Positions 32,127 through 43,429 of a stretch of DNA of 64,000 nucleotides are shown one piece after another. Numbering within the stretch: the first letter of the stretch is position 1; every line of letters begins with the position of its first letter. The position numbers and the translations under genes are program-made. A model generated the notes under the pieces. The model was not told the DNA's origin. It did no database searches and worked only from the letters and a program-made list of their open reading frames with translations. Source of the stretch: Dermacentor variabilis (taxonomy: Eukaryota > Arthropoda > Arachnida > Ixodida > Ixodidae); NCBI RefSeq assembly GCF_050947875.1, contig NW_027460390.1:1860001-1924000 (forward strand), read 5' to 3'.

Positions 32127-33940
32127 CGCCTTCATTCATTTCATCTTTATTTATTTTTCGTTCTTACGTGAATTGTAAAAAAAAATGTTGGGACCCGTAG
32201 CCAAAGGCTAGTGTGGGCCCATACTCAATATACATATATTAGCAGCTACAAAATTCATTACATGTCTACTACCTAGTGATAAAATTTAAACAGTTAAGCG
32301 ATCACACACACACGTGCAACCAACAAAAGAATGCAGTAGATGCAGTAACACATACGTTGACCGCACGTGTTATGAGAGACTGGTAAGTTAAAATTTATAT
32401 TTGTTGGATTCCTTGTATTACGGTTAGGTATTATGAACAAGTCTGGCAACGAGTGATTTCCGTGTAGAATTTTGTTAATCAAAATCGCAACTTTCATTTC
32501 GGATGCCAGGAGAAATGATAGTATGCCGAGATGGCTGACTAACATGGCGTTATCATGAGGGTTTGTGTAGGTTATAAACGCAACGCCCTTTTTTGTAACC
32601 GAATAACCGGATCTACGTAGGTTCACCGCAGTATACGATGTGGCACTGAAAGAGAGAAAAGTAGATGATCTTAAGTATGTAAAGAATAAATTCAGCTCTA
32701 CCTTTAATTAGTACATAGCAAGCAGGAGCTAATTTCGAGCGTATACTGGATATATGTGGTCTCCACTTAAGGTTGCACTCTGATAACACTCCTAAGTATT
32801 TTACGGCGTCTAACTTTTCTATAGCACCAGCTTCAAGATAAATTTGCGTGCCTGTTGTTTCACGTTTAGAATATCGGGAGTGGAATACCAAGTATTTAGT
32901 TTTATCTCCATTTAGTGTTAATTTATTCCACGTACGTAAACCAAGTTGACATATTTGATAACTCGCAATTTATACTGCTCTGCAATTGATTAAGGGATTT
33001 ACCTGAAAATATTAGTGTGGTATTGTCATCGTAAATAACCGCTTTTGATGATATTAGTGCTGATGGAAGGTCATTAACATGTGACGAGAACAGTATGAGG
33101 CCGAAATTGATCCCTGTGGAACACCTGTAACAATAGCGTTATATTGAGGGGAAAAGGGGCCACGACTTGCATATTGCTTACCTCCGCTTAAGTAGCTACA
33201 AAAGAGGTTCATTGTAGTTTCGTTAAAACCGTAGACCTGTATTTTTTTTAGAAGTACGGAGCTAATCACTGTGTCGAAGGCTTTATTTAAATCTAAAAAT
33301 GTTCCTACCGCAAATTCATTTTTGCGCAGTGTTGTGTTTATACACTGAGTTAGTTCTAGCACTGCTGATGACGTTGATCGATTGGCTCGGAATCCATGTT
33401 GGGAATCTGTTAGAAGCTTGTTTGCGTTTAGGTAGTGTTTTAATTGAGCCGCAATGACTTTCTCAAATACAGTATTTATATTGCTGACCACAGAGATAGG
33501 TCGATAGCTTCCAGGGTCATTGATGTCACCACCTTTACGCAGAGGAGAAACTCTTCCGATCTTTAAAATGTCAGGGTGTGTGCCTGGGCTCATGAAGTTA
33601 TTAAATATTTTTGTAAGTACTGGCGCAAGAACATCAATGTCTTCTTTCAAAGCTTTTACTGTAATGTCATCGTAACAAGCAGCTTTGTAGCAAGGCATGC
33701 CATAATATAGTCGAGGTTACAGTATGCTTGTCCACTTGCTCCAAGCAAAACGTACTAGGGATGACCGGGATGTTGAAATTGTTCTTACTGGCTGGAATAC
33801 AATCAGCTAACTCTGGACCAATGCTAGTGAAGCATACCTTAAAGGTTTTGGAATATTTGGCATCAACCTGTTCAGGGGTGATCTGCTTTTTAACCGGCCC
33901 ATCAATGACACCTCTTACAACCTCCCACATATTTTTTTAG
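32127..33940 (-). mobile_element. CR1/Jockey-type LINE inserted into a Gypsy integrase (unit A)
   Basis: On the minus strand the frames 33930-33667 (MWEVVRGVIDG, KKQITPEQVDAKY), 33698-33054 (GSYRPISVVSNINTVFEKV, FLDLNKAFDT, GVPQGS), 32891-32613 (KYLGVLSECNLKWRPHI) and 32626-32294 form one RT protein. Frameshifts break it and the YADD block reads IYDDN. The 3' tail is AATGAATGAA-like at 32127-32152. Unit B retains only the N-terminal 630 bases (54424-55053). Confidence 0.82.
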
Positions 33941-33995
33941 TATTGCATTGTGCTTGTTGCATTAACAAAGTGTTGTATTCTTTTTTTTCCGCCTC

Positions 33996-34360
33996 CGGAT
34001 TACAGCAACGACGTGGTCACGTGACATGGTCCTGGACCGTGTCTTGCGCCAACTGCCCGATGTCACATGTGAAATCACGCCTCTCGATTCCACCACGTCT
34101 CGACCTTCCGCCGATGTCGTCCACGTCACTCGCCTCAAGCGATGCCACTCGGGCGATCGAGAGAGCACCGGGGCGGCGCATTCACCGCCGGGGTCCATGT
34201 GACCAAGCACAGCCAGAGATGAAGCTTAGCACAGAAGTCGACGACGCTCGATGATGTCGCGCGGACTGGCTTCCACATTGTGTGCCAGTGAATGCTTTGT
34301 AAATACCCCGTAAATAAATATTGAACCTCTCTTCTCCCCGCAACAATACACGTTATCCCA
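33996..34360 (+). pseudogene. Gypsy integrase C-terminus and LTR-like tail (unit A)
   Basis: The frame reads RVLRQLPDVTCEITPLDS and ADVVHVTRLKRCHSG, the C-terminal end of Gypsy integrases, and stops near 34201. Sequence after it includes AAATAAATATTGAACC and a CTCTTCTCCCCGCAACA tail, as at the polyadenylation end of an LTR. It is the continuation of 31640-32126 in the same orientation. Also present in B (55130-55470). Confidence 0.72.
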
Positions 34361-36018
34361 GTCCTCCGCTTACAATGTTCTTAAGGCATGTACGCCTCAT
34401 GCAATAATGCATGCGGCACAGTTGTCGTAACATCCTATTGTTTATGGAACTCGTGCGTGCTGCTTTACGCTGCTTAAAATTTCGCTATGAAATTCTCATG
34501 CGTCTGCTATCTTTCTCTGCGCTGTTATTGCTTATAGAATCCTGGCAATACCATAACTGTAGAACTGGCATCCGCAAGAAGGTACGAAAACGACGTGAAA
34601 GCATTCGGTGTTTGTTAGGGTCTGTCCAACATTAGAACACTGCAAAACATATCCGGGTACGCAGCAGTTGCCCTTGTCCATCGACATCGCGGCTTTCAGC
34701 TGTCGCTACAGCGTAGCGGCCCGTGATCCTAGAGACAGTGCAACTGGCGTGCAACGAAGTTACCTCTTGATTTCAGCCAAGCTGTACACTCTACGTAGAA
34801 GTTAACATGCGTAGGAAACCTGCGTTCAGTTTACTACATTGTAAAAGGCACCGGTCGCCAAGGGCAGAGACCAAAACACCTGGCGTTGGCAGCTGACGGT
34901 GGTAGCCACCAGGTAGAATAGGCGACGGAATGTGTGACGTATAGGACACCACCTATCATTTCGCCTTTTCTGATGGGGAAATTCGCAATCGTGGAAAATT
35001 CGTCGTAAACTTGAGCCAATATGGTCCTTTTTTGATTCTCGCGCTGTTTTTTCCACTCTGAACTGTAAAGGATCCAACGAAAATTGACAGAACATCCAAA
35101 ACATATTCTGCATTCACCTGTCGGCGATAAAAAATCAATATTCCGCACTCGTGCCATTGGGTATTTAAATGAAGCCAGCAAGACAGCATCTGCGGAGTTC
35201 CCGAAAAGTGAAAACCATGCGTAAGATTGTGCTGTTTAAATATGGACCACACACTTCCACCGTCATCATTTGGTACTCGTTTACGCTGCCGCACATGTAC
35301 TGACGCTGCGCTAAAAGGGCCAAGTCATGGATTTATACAAACACATGTTAAGACTATCAATTCGCGCTTGTTAGGAAGTTAGACCTTTGTATGATCACTA
35401 TCGTAAGCAAGCTGGACAATCTCGTTACCTCCTCAGTCTTCCTTTCATCGGCGGCCCACGTTGTGTCCTGCGAAAAAAAAAAGAACAAGCGCTATTCACA
35501 TCATGTAAAATCAGAAATAGAACAAAAAACAAGCACGGAAGAAAGAGTCGTCGTTCTTGTGTCTCGTATCTTGCGTTTTTCTCCGTCCCTGTTCATTGCG
35601 CTGTTGCTAACTGTGCACCGATAACGACTTGCCTACTCACCGTTGTCGCAAATCAAATTTTAATATCGCGCGTATTGGAGCGCGTGCCTTGACTTCACGG
35701 AAGTTCTATTCTTCATCGTTTTTGGTTCCGCCGCGCAGTCAACCTCGCGCCTCGCGAAGGAATACCGAGACAGCGTGCCACGGGCAAGGCGTGCCCACAG
35801 AATCGCGCAGATGCTCGTGCGAACCACGCGACCCAAGATCCAGCAGCTTGGCTCCACGGATTTCGCCCATCACTGCGTCCAAACCTAGAAGCGGCCAAAC
35901 TACGCGGTGGATGATGCCAAAGGACCTGACTCCACGGCAAAGCTCCAACGGAAGCGTAAAACCCTTACTTCGCTCGCTGCTTCGTCGGTCAAGGGGGCAA
36001 CGAAAACCTTTCTCAGAC
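34361..36018. other. No clear gene; shared with unit B
   Basis: This 1.6-kb interval aligns with B (about 55475-57147) with scattered differences. An open plus-strand stretch at 35690-35900 reads VNLAPREGIPRQRATGKACP in one frame. It is only about 65 residues, is not a family I know, and is equally open in B. I see no RNA gene or transposon end here. Confidence 0.35.
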
Positions 36019-36090
36019 GCCATGGTGTCTTAGCTGCTATATCGCCCCCTGCTTCTCAGCACGAGGTCGTGGATTCGATTTTTCCTTCGG
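36019..36090 (+). repeat. tRNA-derived SINE head fragment (unit A)
   Basis: A-box-like GTGTCTTAGCTGC and B-box-like GTGGATTCGATT lie at the correct spacing of a tRNA-related promoter, with CAGCACGAGGTC between them. The homologous copy in B is at 57148-57215 and is closer to the consensus (GGTGGCTTAGC). The body of the SINE is missing. Confidence 0.6.
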
Positions 36091-36561
36091 GGTATAGGGT
36101 ACTATAATGATAGCCGCGTTGCTACTGTCGTACACGCGGAAGATATTTTGGAATAAATGCAAGTGCGAACAAGAGAAAATAATCGCAACACCCGTTCTAT
36201 GTAACAATATATAGCTGAGTATTGTCTGCACTAGATACGCGCATCTGCACTAGTTATGCGTATTATGCGTATCGGCACAGAAATATGCGTATCGTGTGAC
36301 CTTTTGCCTTTTTCGCTTCACATACACCTATAGCGTACGTGTATATACAACGCAGCCATATGTATTGACGTAGTGAAAGGCCTAACCGACAATTTGACGC
36401 TTCCTGAATAGATCGGGCATATTCACAGCTAATACCCAAACCTGAAGCTTTACTTACCGGTATTCATTCGGTGTTGAAAATGTTCTTTTATATAGAAAAA
36501 TGCAGCTAAGGTTTTGCTTTGGGAAATGAAGTTGACATTGTGCTTGAAGAAATGATAGTTT

Positions 36562-36735
36562 TTGATACTCGCACGTCGGTTGTCACAATTCTGCGGCAGT
36601 GGAGCGCAGGCTACGAGACATTCTCTGGCACTCGAAACTGTCCCCGAGAAGGACTACGTAGACATCGCTTTGGTTTTCTGCGGCACATTGCACGATTTCA
36701 TTCGCATCCGCGTGGTTCTCGCTCTTCTCATGGGT
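36562..36735 (+). pseudogene. Possible first exon of the LRR-like gene (unit A)
   Basis: The frame reads LALETVPEKDYVDIALVFCG then TLHDFIRIRVVLAL and looks protein-like. It ends at a possible splice donor GGTAACG (GT at 36734). A CAG acceptor at 37021-37023 would keep the frame into the next exon. This pairing is inference, as the acceptor lacks a strong pyrimidine tract. Homologous sequence in B is at 57863-58036. Confidence 0.4.
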
Positions 36736-37023
36736 AACGCCAGTGATAGTTGCTAAACTAACGCCTCACTGCCGTAAAATACAGCATCTAAGTAGAGAAG
36801 CTGCACATCGTGATGTCACGAGCACCCCGCCGGCTGCCGTCAGTTTCAGTATAAGCAAGCTAGTTTAAAGAAAAAACTGTATACACGCCTACTTTCTGTA
36901 AATATGAGGTGAATATTAGGCTAATTTCGTAATGTTACTTGGTGTACTTACTCTTCAAAGAGACACAAACCATGCCTTAGCAATGTGCTATGTGAACAGC
37001 AGAGTGTAATAACAGCACGACAG

Positions 37024-38031
37024 GTGTTTGTCCACAGGTCTGCAGGAGGGGACCACGGAGCGGCCGCTTACGAGTGTCCGCTGAGTGCCTGGTCGGCAGC
37101 TGTCCCAGGGTGTGCCGGTCGGTCAACCAGCTCTTCTCCAACCTTCGCTCCGTGCGTAGCAACTTGGGCCATCACCGGGTGGACCTCGACAAGTCCTGCA
37201 CGACCACCGCAGTCGATGCGTGCTTCAACCTTGCGCAGCTGACCCTATGGAACAACTTCCTGTGGGTCATCATCATCGAGCTACGCGAAGGACGGCTGGC
37301 CCTGGCTTACCTGCGCGGACGCGCGTATCCTTTGGCCTTCGGCAAGCAGCGTAGGCGCTCGTTCATTCTGGTTAACTGGTCGCTGATGGAGCACCACTCC
37401 ATCGAGTTCGTGGAGTTGTGCGAGCCACGCATGCCGCCAAAGCAGTTCCTGTTACGGGACGGCCTCGAGCTTAGCGAACACCTGAGGCACGCCAGGCTCT
37501 GCTACCACCTGCTGGACTACCCGACGAGGGACCTGATGGACGCGCTGCGCTGCACAGTGACCACACTCGACGCGCTGGAGATCGTGGGCGTGAGCATTCT
37601 GCGCGGGCTGCTAGACAGATGCGATGCCATGCGCACGCTCGTCTGCCACGAGAACTAGAGCGACGTGCCCGAGGCTCACGCGTTGATGCGCTGATGCGCG
37701 TGCTACGCGGCAGCGCCAGATCCACGTCCAGGAGCTGTTCCCGAGGGCCGACTCCTGCTACGTGCTGGCCGACCTCGTGTCCTGCGTCGCAGTCATTGAG
37801 GAGCTCGTCGTGAGCCCCTGTGCGACATGCACGCAGGGGACGCTGCAAGGTTTCGCGGCGTTCTTCGTACAACTCGCCGGAAGGCGCGCGACACTCGAGA
37901 CAATTGAGAAGTACAGCTTTGAAGCGAACGAGTTGGACCTCGGAGACTTCTCCATTGCCCTGAGCGAATTGCTTGGTGGCCTGGCGCATTTGGATGCTTT
38001 TGCAGGTCAGCGCGAGATTCTCGTGATTTGA
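37024..38031 (+). pseudogene. LRR-like host gene remnant, broken (unit A)
   Basis: The upstream frame (to 37658) contains LVNWSLMEHHSIEFVELCE, LSEHLRHARLCYHLLDYPT and CTVTTLDALEIVGVSIL. It has the Leu spacing of irregular leucine-rich repeats as in F-box-associated proteins. It stops at TAG 37656-37658. Just downstream is the tandem duplication TGATGCGCTGATGCGC. The protein resumes in another frame as IHVQELFPRADSCYVLADLV and runs to 38031 (FAGQREILVI). Unit B shares the stop and the 8-bp duplication. I do not recognise the family. It may be related to the F-box gene on the opposite strand. Confidence 0.6.
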
Positions 38032-39121
38032 AAGGCGTATTAAAGGGTTTTCGTTTGCTACTTTGGCCACTTTTGATGGATGAGTGATGTCGCACAATAA
38101 ACAATGGGACATACATAGTGACCCAAGTTGCCTATTAGATTAAGCCTTTAAGTTATGTGCCGGCTGCGATCGTTGCAAGCAGACTACCCGTGCCACTGGG
38201 TATATGCCCGAATCAGATTTGCACGCAAAAAATTACGCGCTATTCATTACTTGCAGTCAGTTGACTTTAACCTCAATACAGCGCGTATTCCCTCTACTGC
38301 CCACTCTCCGCCTTCCTGCTTTGCGAACGCGAGGAGGCACCGTAGCCTCAAGACACCCTTCTCGGCTCATCCACCCAGGCATTCGCTCGCACCTACAGCA
38401 CACCGGGGGCGACCGGGGTGTTATGGCACTTAGACTTTATGCGGAACGTCACGGCGACGCCGACTGCGAAAATTCGCCCAGCGTGTCGATCTAATTGTTA
38501 TTGCAATAAAAGAACGTTTTACCGTTACGCTTGACGACGACGCGTACGGTCAAATGGTTTCGTTTGCACTCGACTCTGCGTCACCCGCGCTCTTTCGCGT
38601 TTCAGCAGTTTCGTTATCGCGTACTGCTGCGCTGGTATAGCTGGCTCGTGAAACTCGTACAAACTGCAAGTAGCAGAGAACGAGACCCATCGCGACGACC
38701 CTCAAAGACCGTATTTATGATTCGCCGCCTGCTTTCCCTTTCTTTCTCGCCCTCTCTGCTCTGAATCAGTCTTTGCTCGATTTCTGGCCACGCTTTTGCG
38801 TTTTGAAACAGAAACCGTATTGCCAGCTGTCGCGCGCCACTACTTTTACTCACTGACTGCAATAAAGGGCGGTCTTGGTGTATGCAATATTCCGACTCCC
38901 CGCTCAGTGGCGGGTGATTTGAATTGAGCAATAGAGGTTGGTAAAAGACGATTGAAGCTTTAGTGGCACAAAAGTATGTCGAACACCGGCGGCACACAAA
39001 AGCAATGTTGCCAATAGTGCTGAGAAAGTTTAATTCTGTGAAATCCTTGTGCGTATTAAAAAAGGAAGTTAGGACACTAAGCAAACTAAGAACAAAATCT
39101 TGGTGGCGCTTAATTATTCAA
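38032..39121. other. No gene seen; conserved non-coding block
   Basis: Collinear with B (59333-60445). At 38330-38510 there is a GC-rich block (GAGGAGGCACCGTAGC ... GGGGGCGACCGGGGTG) ending in an AATAAAAG signal. It looks like the end of a dispersed repeat. The open frames are short and not protein-like. Confidence 0.4.
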
Positions 39122-39591
39122 AATTATTTGCGCCTAATAAAGGAGATAAAGAAACGATAATTTAATGGAAATGAAAGTGGATGAAAAAGCAACTTGCCGC
39201 AGGTGGGGAACGATCACACAAGCTTCACATTTCGCGTGCGATGCTCTACCAATTGAGCTACCGCGGCGCCGTGTCCCCATCTACTTTCTTGCGTATTTAT
39301 GTTTCCTTGTAGAACCCTGGGAGTGTTAGCCAGCGCCACGACTCACACACCTTGACGGCGTGTGTGGAACATCCTTTCTGTCGCAGGCGTCACGAGAACG
39401 TGATCTTTTTGGGTGAAGGAAACCGGTCAATAAACCCACACATGCTACCTGAAGCCATCAATGTTGCCGGATTCGAGACCCTCGTTACGTAACAAACGAG
39501 AAGAAAGGGGGTTAATCGAGGGCCCCATTTCTGTTAGTCAAATCTCAAGAAGTCAACAAACACTGACACCAAGGACAACATAGGGGAAATT
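39122..39591 (-). repeat. 470-bp tRNA-SINE-bearing insertion, private to unit A
   Basis: The block carries a tRNA-like head on the minus strand (TAGCTCAATTGGTAGAGC at about 39245-39262) and a long 3' part. It is bounded by near-identical AATTATTTGCGC sequences at about 39122 and 39590. Unit B has only one such sequence, so the block is an insertion or local duplication specific to A. Confidence 0.65.
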
Positions 39592-39772
39592 ATTTGCGCT
39601 TAATAAAGGAGATAAAGAAACGATAAATTAATTGAAATGAAAGTGGATGAAAAAGCAACTTGCCGCAGGTGGGGAACGATCACAGAAGCTTCGCATTTCG
39701 CGCGCGAATCTCTACCAATTGAGCTACCGGGAAATGCGAAGGTTGTGGGATCGTTCCCCACCTGCGGCAAGT
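39592..39772. repeat. tRNA-SINE fragments in head-to-head inversion (unit A)
   Basis: ACTTGCCGCAGGTGGGGAAC at about 39658 is mirrored by GTTCCCCACCTGCGGCAAGT at about 39753. The tRNA-like A box (TACCAATTGAGCTACC, minus strand) lies in the loop. The structure would fold into a hairpin of about 40 base pairs per arm. Unit B carries the same structure at 60516-60631. Confidence 0.7.
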
Positions 39773-39918
39773 GATTGATTTCACTGGGCAATCGCTGGAC
39801 CATTGAAACAAAAGGGGTGCTAACTGAAACATTGCTAACAACCATTGAAACAATTGTGCTAACTGTACATGAAGCATAACCTTGACTTAGAGCCCGCACG
39901 GCTAGCTTCGATCGTCAA

Positions 39919-40150
39919 CCGCAGTAGTACCTGAGTGTCTATGACGTTGCGCCGCTGAGCTCGAGGTCGCGGGTTTGATCCCGGCCATGGTGGTCATATA
40001 CCAATGGGGGCGGAATGGTGAAACGCTCGTCTATAGTGCAGGAACCCCAGGTGGGCATGCATCATCTAGAGTTGCCTGCTACGCCATGCCTTCCAATTAT
40101 ATAATCAATTTTGCGAGTAAAACCGCAGAATTTTCTTTTAATGTGACTCG
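39919..40150 (+). repeat. tRNA-derived SINE (unit A)
   Basis: The head contains an A-box-like GTACCTGAGTG and a B box GGGTTTGATCCC (39971-39982) preceded by GAGCTCGAGGTCGC. The body (AATGGGGGCGGAATGG, GAACCCCAGGTGG) has the form of the abundant tick tRNA-SINE class, which I recall from general knowledge. It was inserted before duplication, since B has it at 60764-60955. B lacks an internal part around the AACCCCAGG tract. Confidence 0.75.
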
Positions 40151-40183
40151 CATTCCTCGCTTTCTTGGGACATTTTGAGCCTG

Positions 40184-40184
40184 C

Positions 40185-40271
<87 letters not shown>

Positions 40272-40272
40272 G

Positions 40273-40321
<49 letters not shown>
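40184..40321. repeat. TATC tetranucleotide microsatellite (unit A)
   Basis: About 34 copies of CTAT/TATC with one interruption (TAGCTATC at 40270). The homologous array in B is 61003-61144. Confidence 0.97.
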
Positions 40322-40323
<2 letters not shown>

Positions 40324-40344
40324 ACTCCGACACAGCTGAGTGAG

Positions 40345-40507
40345 TCAGTGTGTGAGTGAGTGAGTGAGTGAGTGAGTGAGTGAGTGAGTGAGTGAGTGAG
40401 TGAGTGAAGAAACTTTATTGCAGGTCCGGCGAGGACGCGAACTCCTCGCGCACCCAAGTTGTCTACCAGCTTGGGACACCAGGAATTTGCTCGTAGTCGG
40501 GAGGCTG
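40345..40507 (-). mobile_element. LINE 3' end with (CACT)n tail (unit A)
   Basis: On the minus strand the sequence reads GACCTGCAATAAAGTTTC followed by an ACTC/CACT repeat (40407-40345 on the plus strand as GAGT). An AATAAA and a tetranucleotide tail are typical of CR1/L2-type LINE 3' ends. Nothing of the coding part remains. The tail is much shorter in B (61162-61181). Confidence 0.65.
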
Positions 40508-41790
40508 TCGTGGCCATTTCATCGTCGTCATTCCAGCTTCGTCATCTGACTCTAGTCATGCTTCCCTCGTCACGTCGTCTTCGCCGACAAAGTGGTCAAG
40601 CTTGCCTAATAGCTTCGACCACAACGCGCTTTTGGTCGTGATGCCGCCAGGATGGTTGCTTCTTCGCCTTTTCAGCTTTGTCATCCGACTGTCGTCATGC
40701 CATCGGCGCGACGCTGTTGTAGCACTGTCTTCATGTCTTCGTTGTCATATCGTCGTCGAGATGCCGCCGTGGCCGTTCCGTCATCATTTCTCCAGCTTCG
40801 CCATCCGACTTTCGTCATGCCTTCGTCTTCACGCTATGGCCCTAACGCCATCGTTGCCATACAGTTGTCGTCATGGAATCATCTCGCCATCGTCGTCATG
40901 CGGTCATCGTCATCCCATTGTCTCCACACTGTCGTCCTGCCAAGGTCTCAATTAAGTGGTCGTCACTCATTTGTTTCTATACCGTCGTCGTGATGTCGTG
41001 GTCGTTCAGTCCTAGTTATTCTAAGTTCGTCATGCTACTGTGGTTTTGGTGTACTCCTTAGACAATCGCAATTGCAGTCACACTGATCTCGTCACGCTAT
41101 TGTCTTACCATCGTAATCACTTCAGATATGTTATCCCAGTATCGTCGTGCCGTAGTCGTTATACCGCCTTCCTCATCATATTGTCCTCATACCATTGTCA
41201 TGCCATCGTCATCATTGAGTCGCCGTCATGCTGTTGTCTGCATACATTTGGTGCCATACCGTCGTCGTGCCGTCGCGGTCGTTCTATAGTCATCCTCTTA
41301 ACTTCGTCATCCACCTGTCGTCATGCTGGCGCCAGCATGCCATCATCGTCGCACAGTCGTCGTCATCCGGTTGTCATCACATTGTCGTCTTGATAATGCC
41401 AAGTGAGTCATTTTATTGTAATTATGCGGCCTTCCTTTAATCGCGATCATGCCGCCGTTCCCATGCCATTGTCGTCATTGTGTCGCCTTCAGACGGTCGC
41501 TGCCGTGCATCCGTTGTCCCACCGTCGTCGTAAGGTCGTCATGCGGTCGTGCTCGTGCCATCGCCGTCATTCCAGCTTCTTTATCCGGTTGCCTTCATCC
41601 GGTTGTAGTTATACTATCGTCATCATTTCCCCATTGTCATGTGATTGTCTTCATGTTCTCGACGTCATACTGCCTTTGTTGTTCCACCGACGTTTATACT
41701 TGTTGCTTCCATCGCCGTCACAGCGCCGTCGTCATGGAATAATTGTCGTGCCATCATTCTCCTTAGCAATTTCGCCAAGCAAGTGGCATA
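40508..41790 (+). repeat. CGTCGTCAT satellite, inverted arm (unit A)
   Basis: Imperfect repeats of a motif like GTCGTCATGCCATCGTC. The family is the inverse complement of the satellite at 2115-3640 and 43430-44670. For example, the inverse of 40505-40560 aligns to 44337-44395 over GCATGAC-GAGTC-CGAAGCT-AATG. Its open frames (Val/Met/Pro/Ser-rich) are not genes. B has a shorter version (61274-61905), missing about 0.7 kb. Confidence 0.8.
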
Positions 41791-42539
41791 GAAAAATTGG
41801 CCTATAATGGATGCAGGCCGCGTCGCTGAAAAAAGAAGTAATTATTTTCATGACAACTACAAGTTAGAAATAAAAGATATTCAGCAGTATGAATTGTCAC
41901 AACATCACTTGAATGATAATTGCATTACCGTCGACAACCATCTTCAGATTTGGTTCCACCATAATATTTTCAAACGTATTCAAACTCGAGGGCTTCGGTA
42001 CTAACGGTAGAGTTAATCACACTTGCGTTCTGTCGGTCATAGTGTCCAAGCTTCCTGATTCCCGTTTTTGTCAACTGCATCTTACTCGCCGTTCTCAACT
42101 CTTTTGGGAGGGTTCGAACATTCAGATTCCAATCTCTCATGTGAGCGATGCTGCAACATCCTAAACAGAACCGATTAAGAGCACGCGGGAACCTATAGCA
42201 ACCACTGCTGATACTTTTCGGGCACTAGACGTTAGTCGAGTGAGTAATGTCAGCCTTGGCTGTGTACAAAGAAAGGGCACGCACTTGAATTTATTACTGC
42301 CGTCGTTGGGATACATGACTGCTGTTAATGTTCGTCTCGTTCACCGAGGCTCAACAACAGAGAGGTAGCTGTTGTGAACGGTGACGCCACGCACTATTCG
42401 TGAGACACACAAATCCTGATGCGTTTCACATGAGGACGCAACATCTTGCATGAGGTCACTGTCTTCCTATTTGGTAGAATATTTTGATACAGTTTAACTT
42501 CTATTGAAAGTTATCAATTTTCCCTTAAATGTTAATCAA

Positions 42540-43050
42540 TATAGAAAAAGCGACCGAAAAAGATAAATCAAAATGAGCGCTTGAATGGGCCAAGGTAGAA
42601 CAGGTTGTTCTGTTATAGCTGCCTCTTGCGGTTCTTTGAAAACAAGTGGAAGTGATAGGAGTGAAGCCCAGTGAGATGTCTACGAGTTCTTCAGGGTCAT
42701 TTTGCATTTTCTTTAGCTTGTTTGTAGGATCAGCAACCGCTTTTTTCATTGTCCGCATTTGAAGGCTTAGCGATTGAAGCTCGGACCAGCACAACGAGAA
42801 GCATATCTGGCGCTCCCCTACTTTTTCAAAACGGCACACCCCGCATGTGCATAGTTCTGGTATTTCCCCTCACATTACCTCGTAACACGGTGGGGATGCT
42901 TTACGATGCAGCTGCATTAGTTTTCGCTTTACAAGGGAAATATGTTTCAAGCTAGGAAATTAGCTCGGAGCTTGCTGCGCAAGTGGAAGATAGGATGTAG
43001 TAATTGTGGCTGCGGAGCATGCGATTTCTTTAGCGAACGTCAAAATAGGG
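42540..43050 (-). pseudogene. Unrecognised minus-strand frame in the junction core (A/B)
   Basis: The frame 42839-42540 includes MRTMKKAVADPTNKLKKMQN, a short charged helix, and is preceded by a Cys-containing stretch that is out of frame here. In the B/C junction the homologous frame is longer (62553-63095) and includes LSTCGVCHFAKVG. The CxxC plus coiled-coil pattern could belong to a LINE ORF1, but this is a guess. Confidence 0.35.
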
Positions 43051-43429
43051 TAGATTGCACATACGCTACGAGTGCATATGTGCTACTAGTGCTGGCATTT
43101 CTATGTTGGGAAGTGCTATTACGCTGCAAGACTGACCATAGCATTAGATATTTTAGCCACACTTTTAGATGAAGTAGGATTTTGAGTAGAGTATTGGATT
43201 AAAAAAGATACTGTAGAAGCTATATCACCAGGACTGTCGACGGTAATTGAATTAGCATTCAGGCAATGTAGCGACGAACCGGATTTCTCAAGTCAGTTTT
43301 ATTTGAAATCGTTTGCGGTCATTCTGACACTTGCATAGCTTCAATTACATGTGGCGCCCACTCTAGGTTGTATGGACTCACTTTGCTTTTGGCACTCGCT
43401 TGCGAAGGTCGCGTATGAGCAATGCTAGG

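Larger units (their letters stand above)
1..43285 (+). repeat. Tandem segmental repeat, unit A (expanded copy)
   Basis: The first bases of the window recur near 43286 and 63337 in the same orientation, so this is one unit of a tandem array that runs off both window ends. Gene remnants, LINEs, the Tc1-like element, SINEs, microsatellites and satellite follow in the same order as in unit B. Unit A is 23.2 kb longer because it holds six blocks that B lacks, mostly transposons. The start point is set by the window edge, so the true unit boundary is unknown. Identity to B is about 96% where I compared them by eye, for example 27 differences in 740 bases of the F-box gene. Confidence 0.93.

Noticed and set aside
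3940..38031. F-box plus LRR-like pair as an active selfish or toxin-antidote system
   Set aside because: Both members are broken in both units by shared and private lesions, and their divergence looks neutral. No partner gene with matched conservation is visible.
39919..40000. tRNA gene
   Set aside because: Promoter boxes are tRNA-like, but the acceptor stem does not close and a SINE body follows, so it is a SINE head.
40184..40407. Regular short repeats considered as a CRISPR-like array
   Set aside because: They are contiguous TATC and GAGT microsatellites with no spacers, in a eukaryotic context.
1..43285. Assembly artefact creating the duplication
   Set aside because: Units differ by several percent, carry private insertions with clean target duplications and private point lesions. 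A false duplication of one locus would not show this, although the exact copy number remains unverified.
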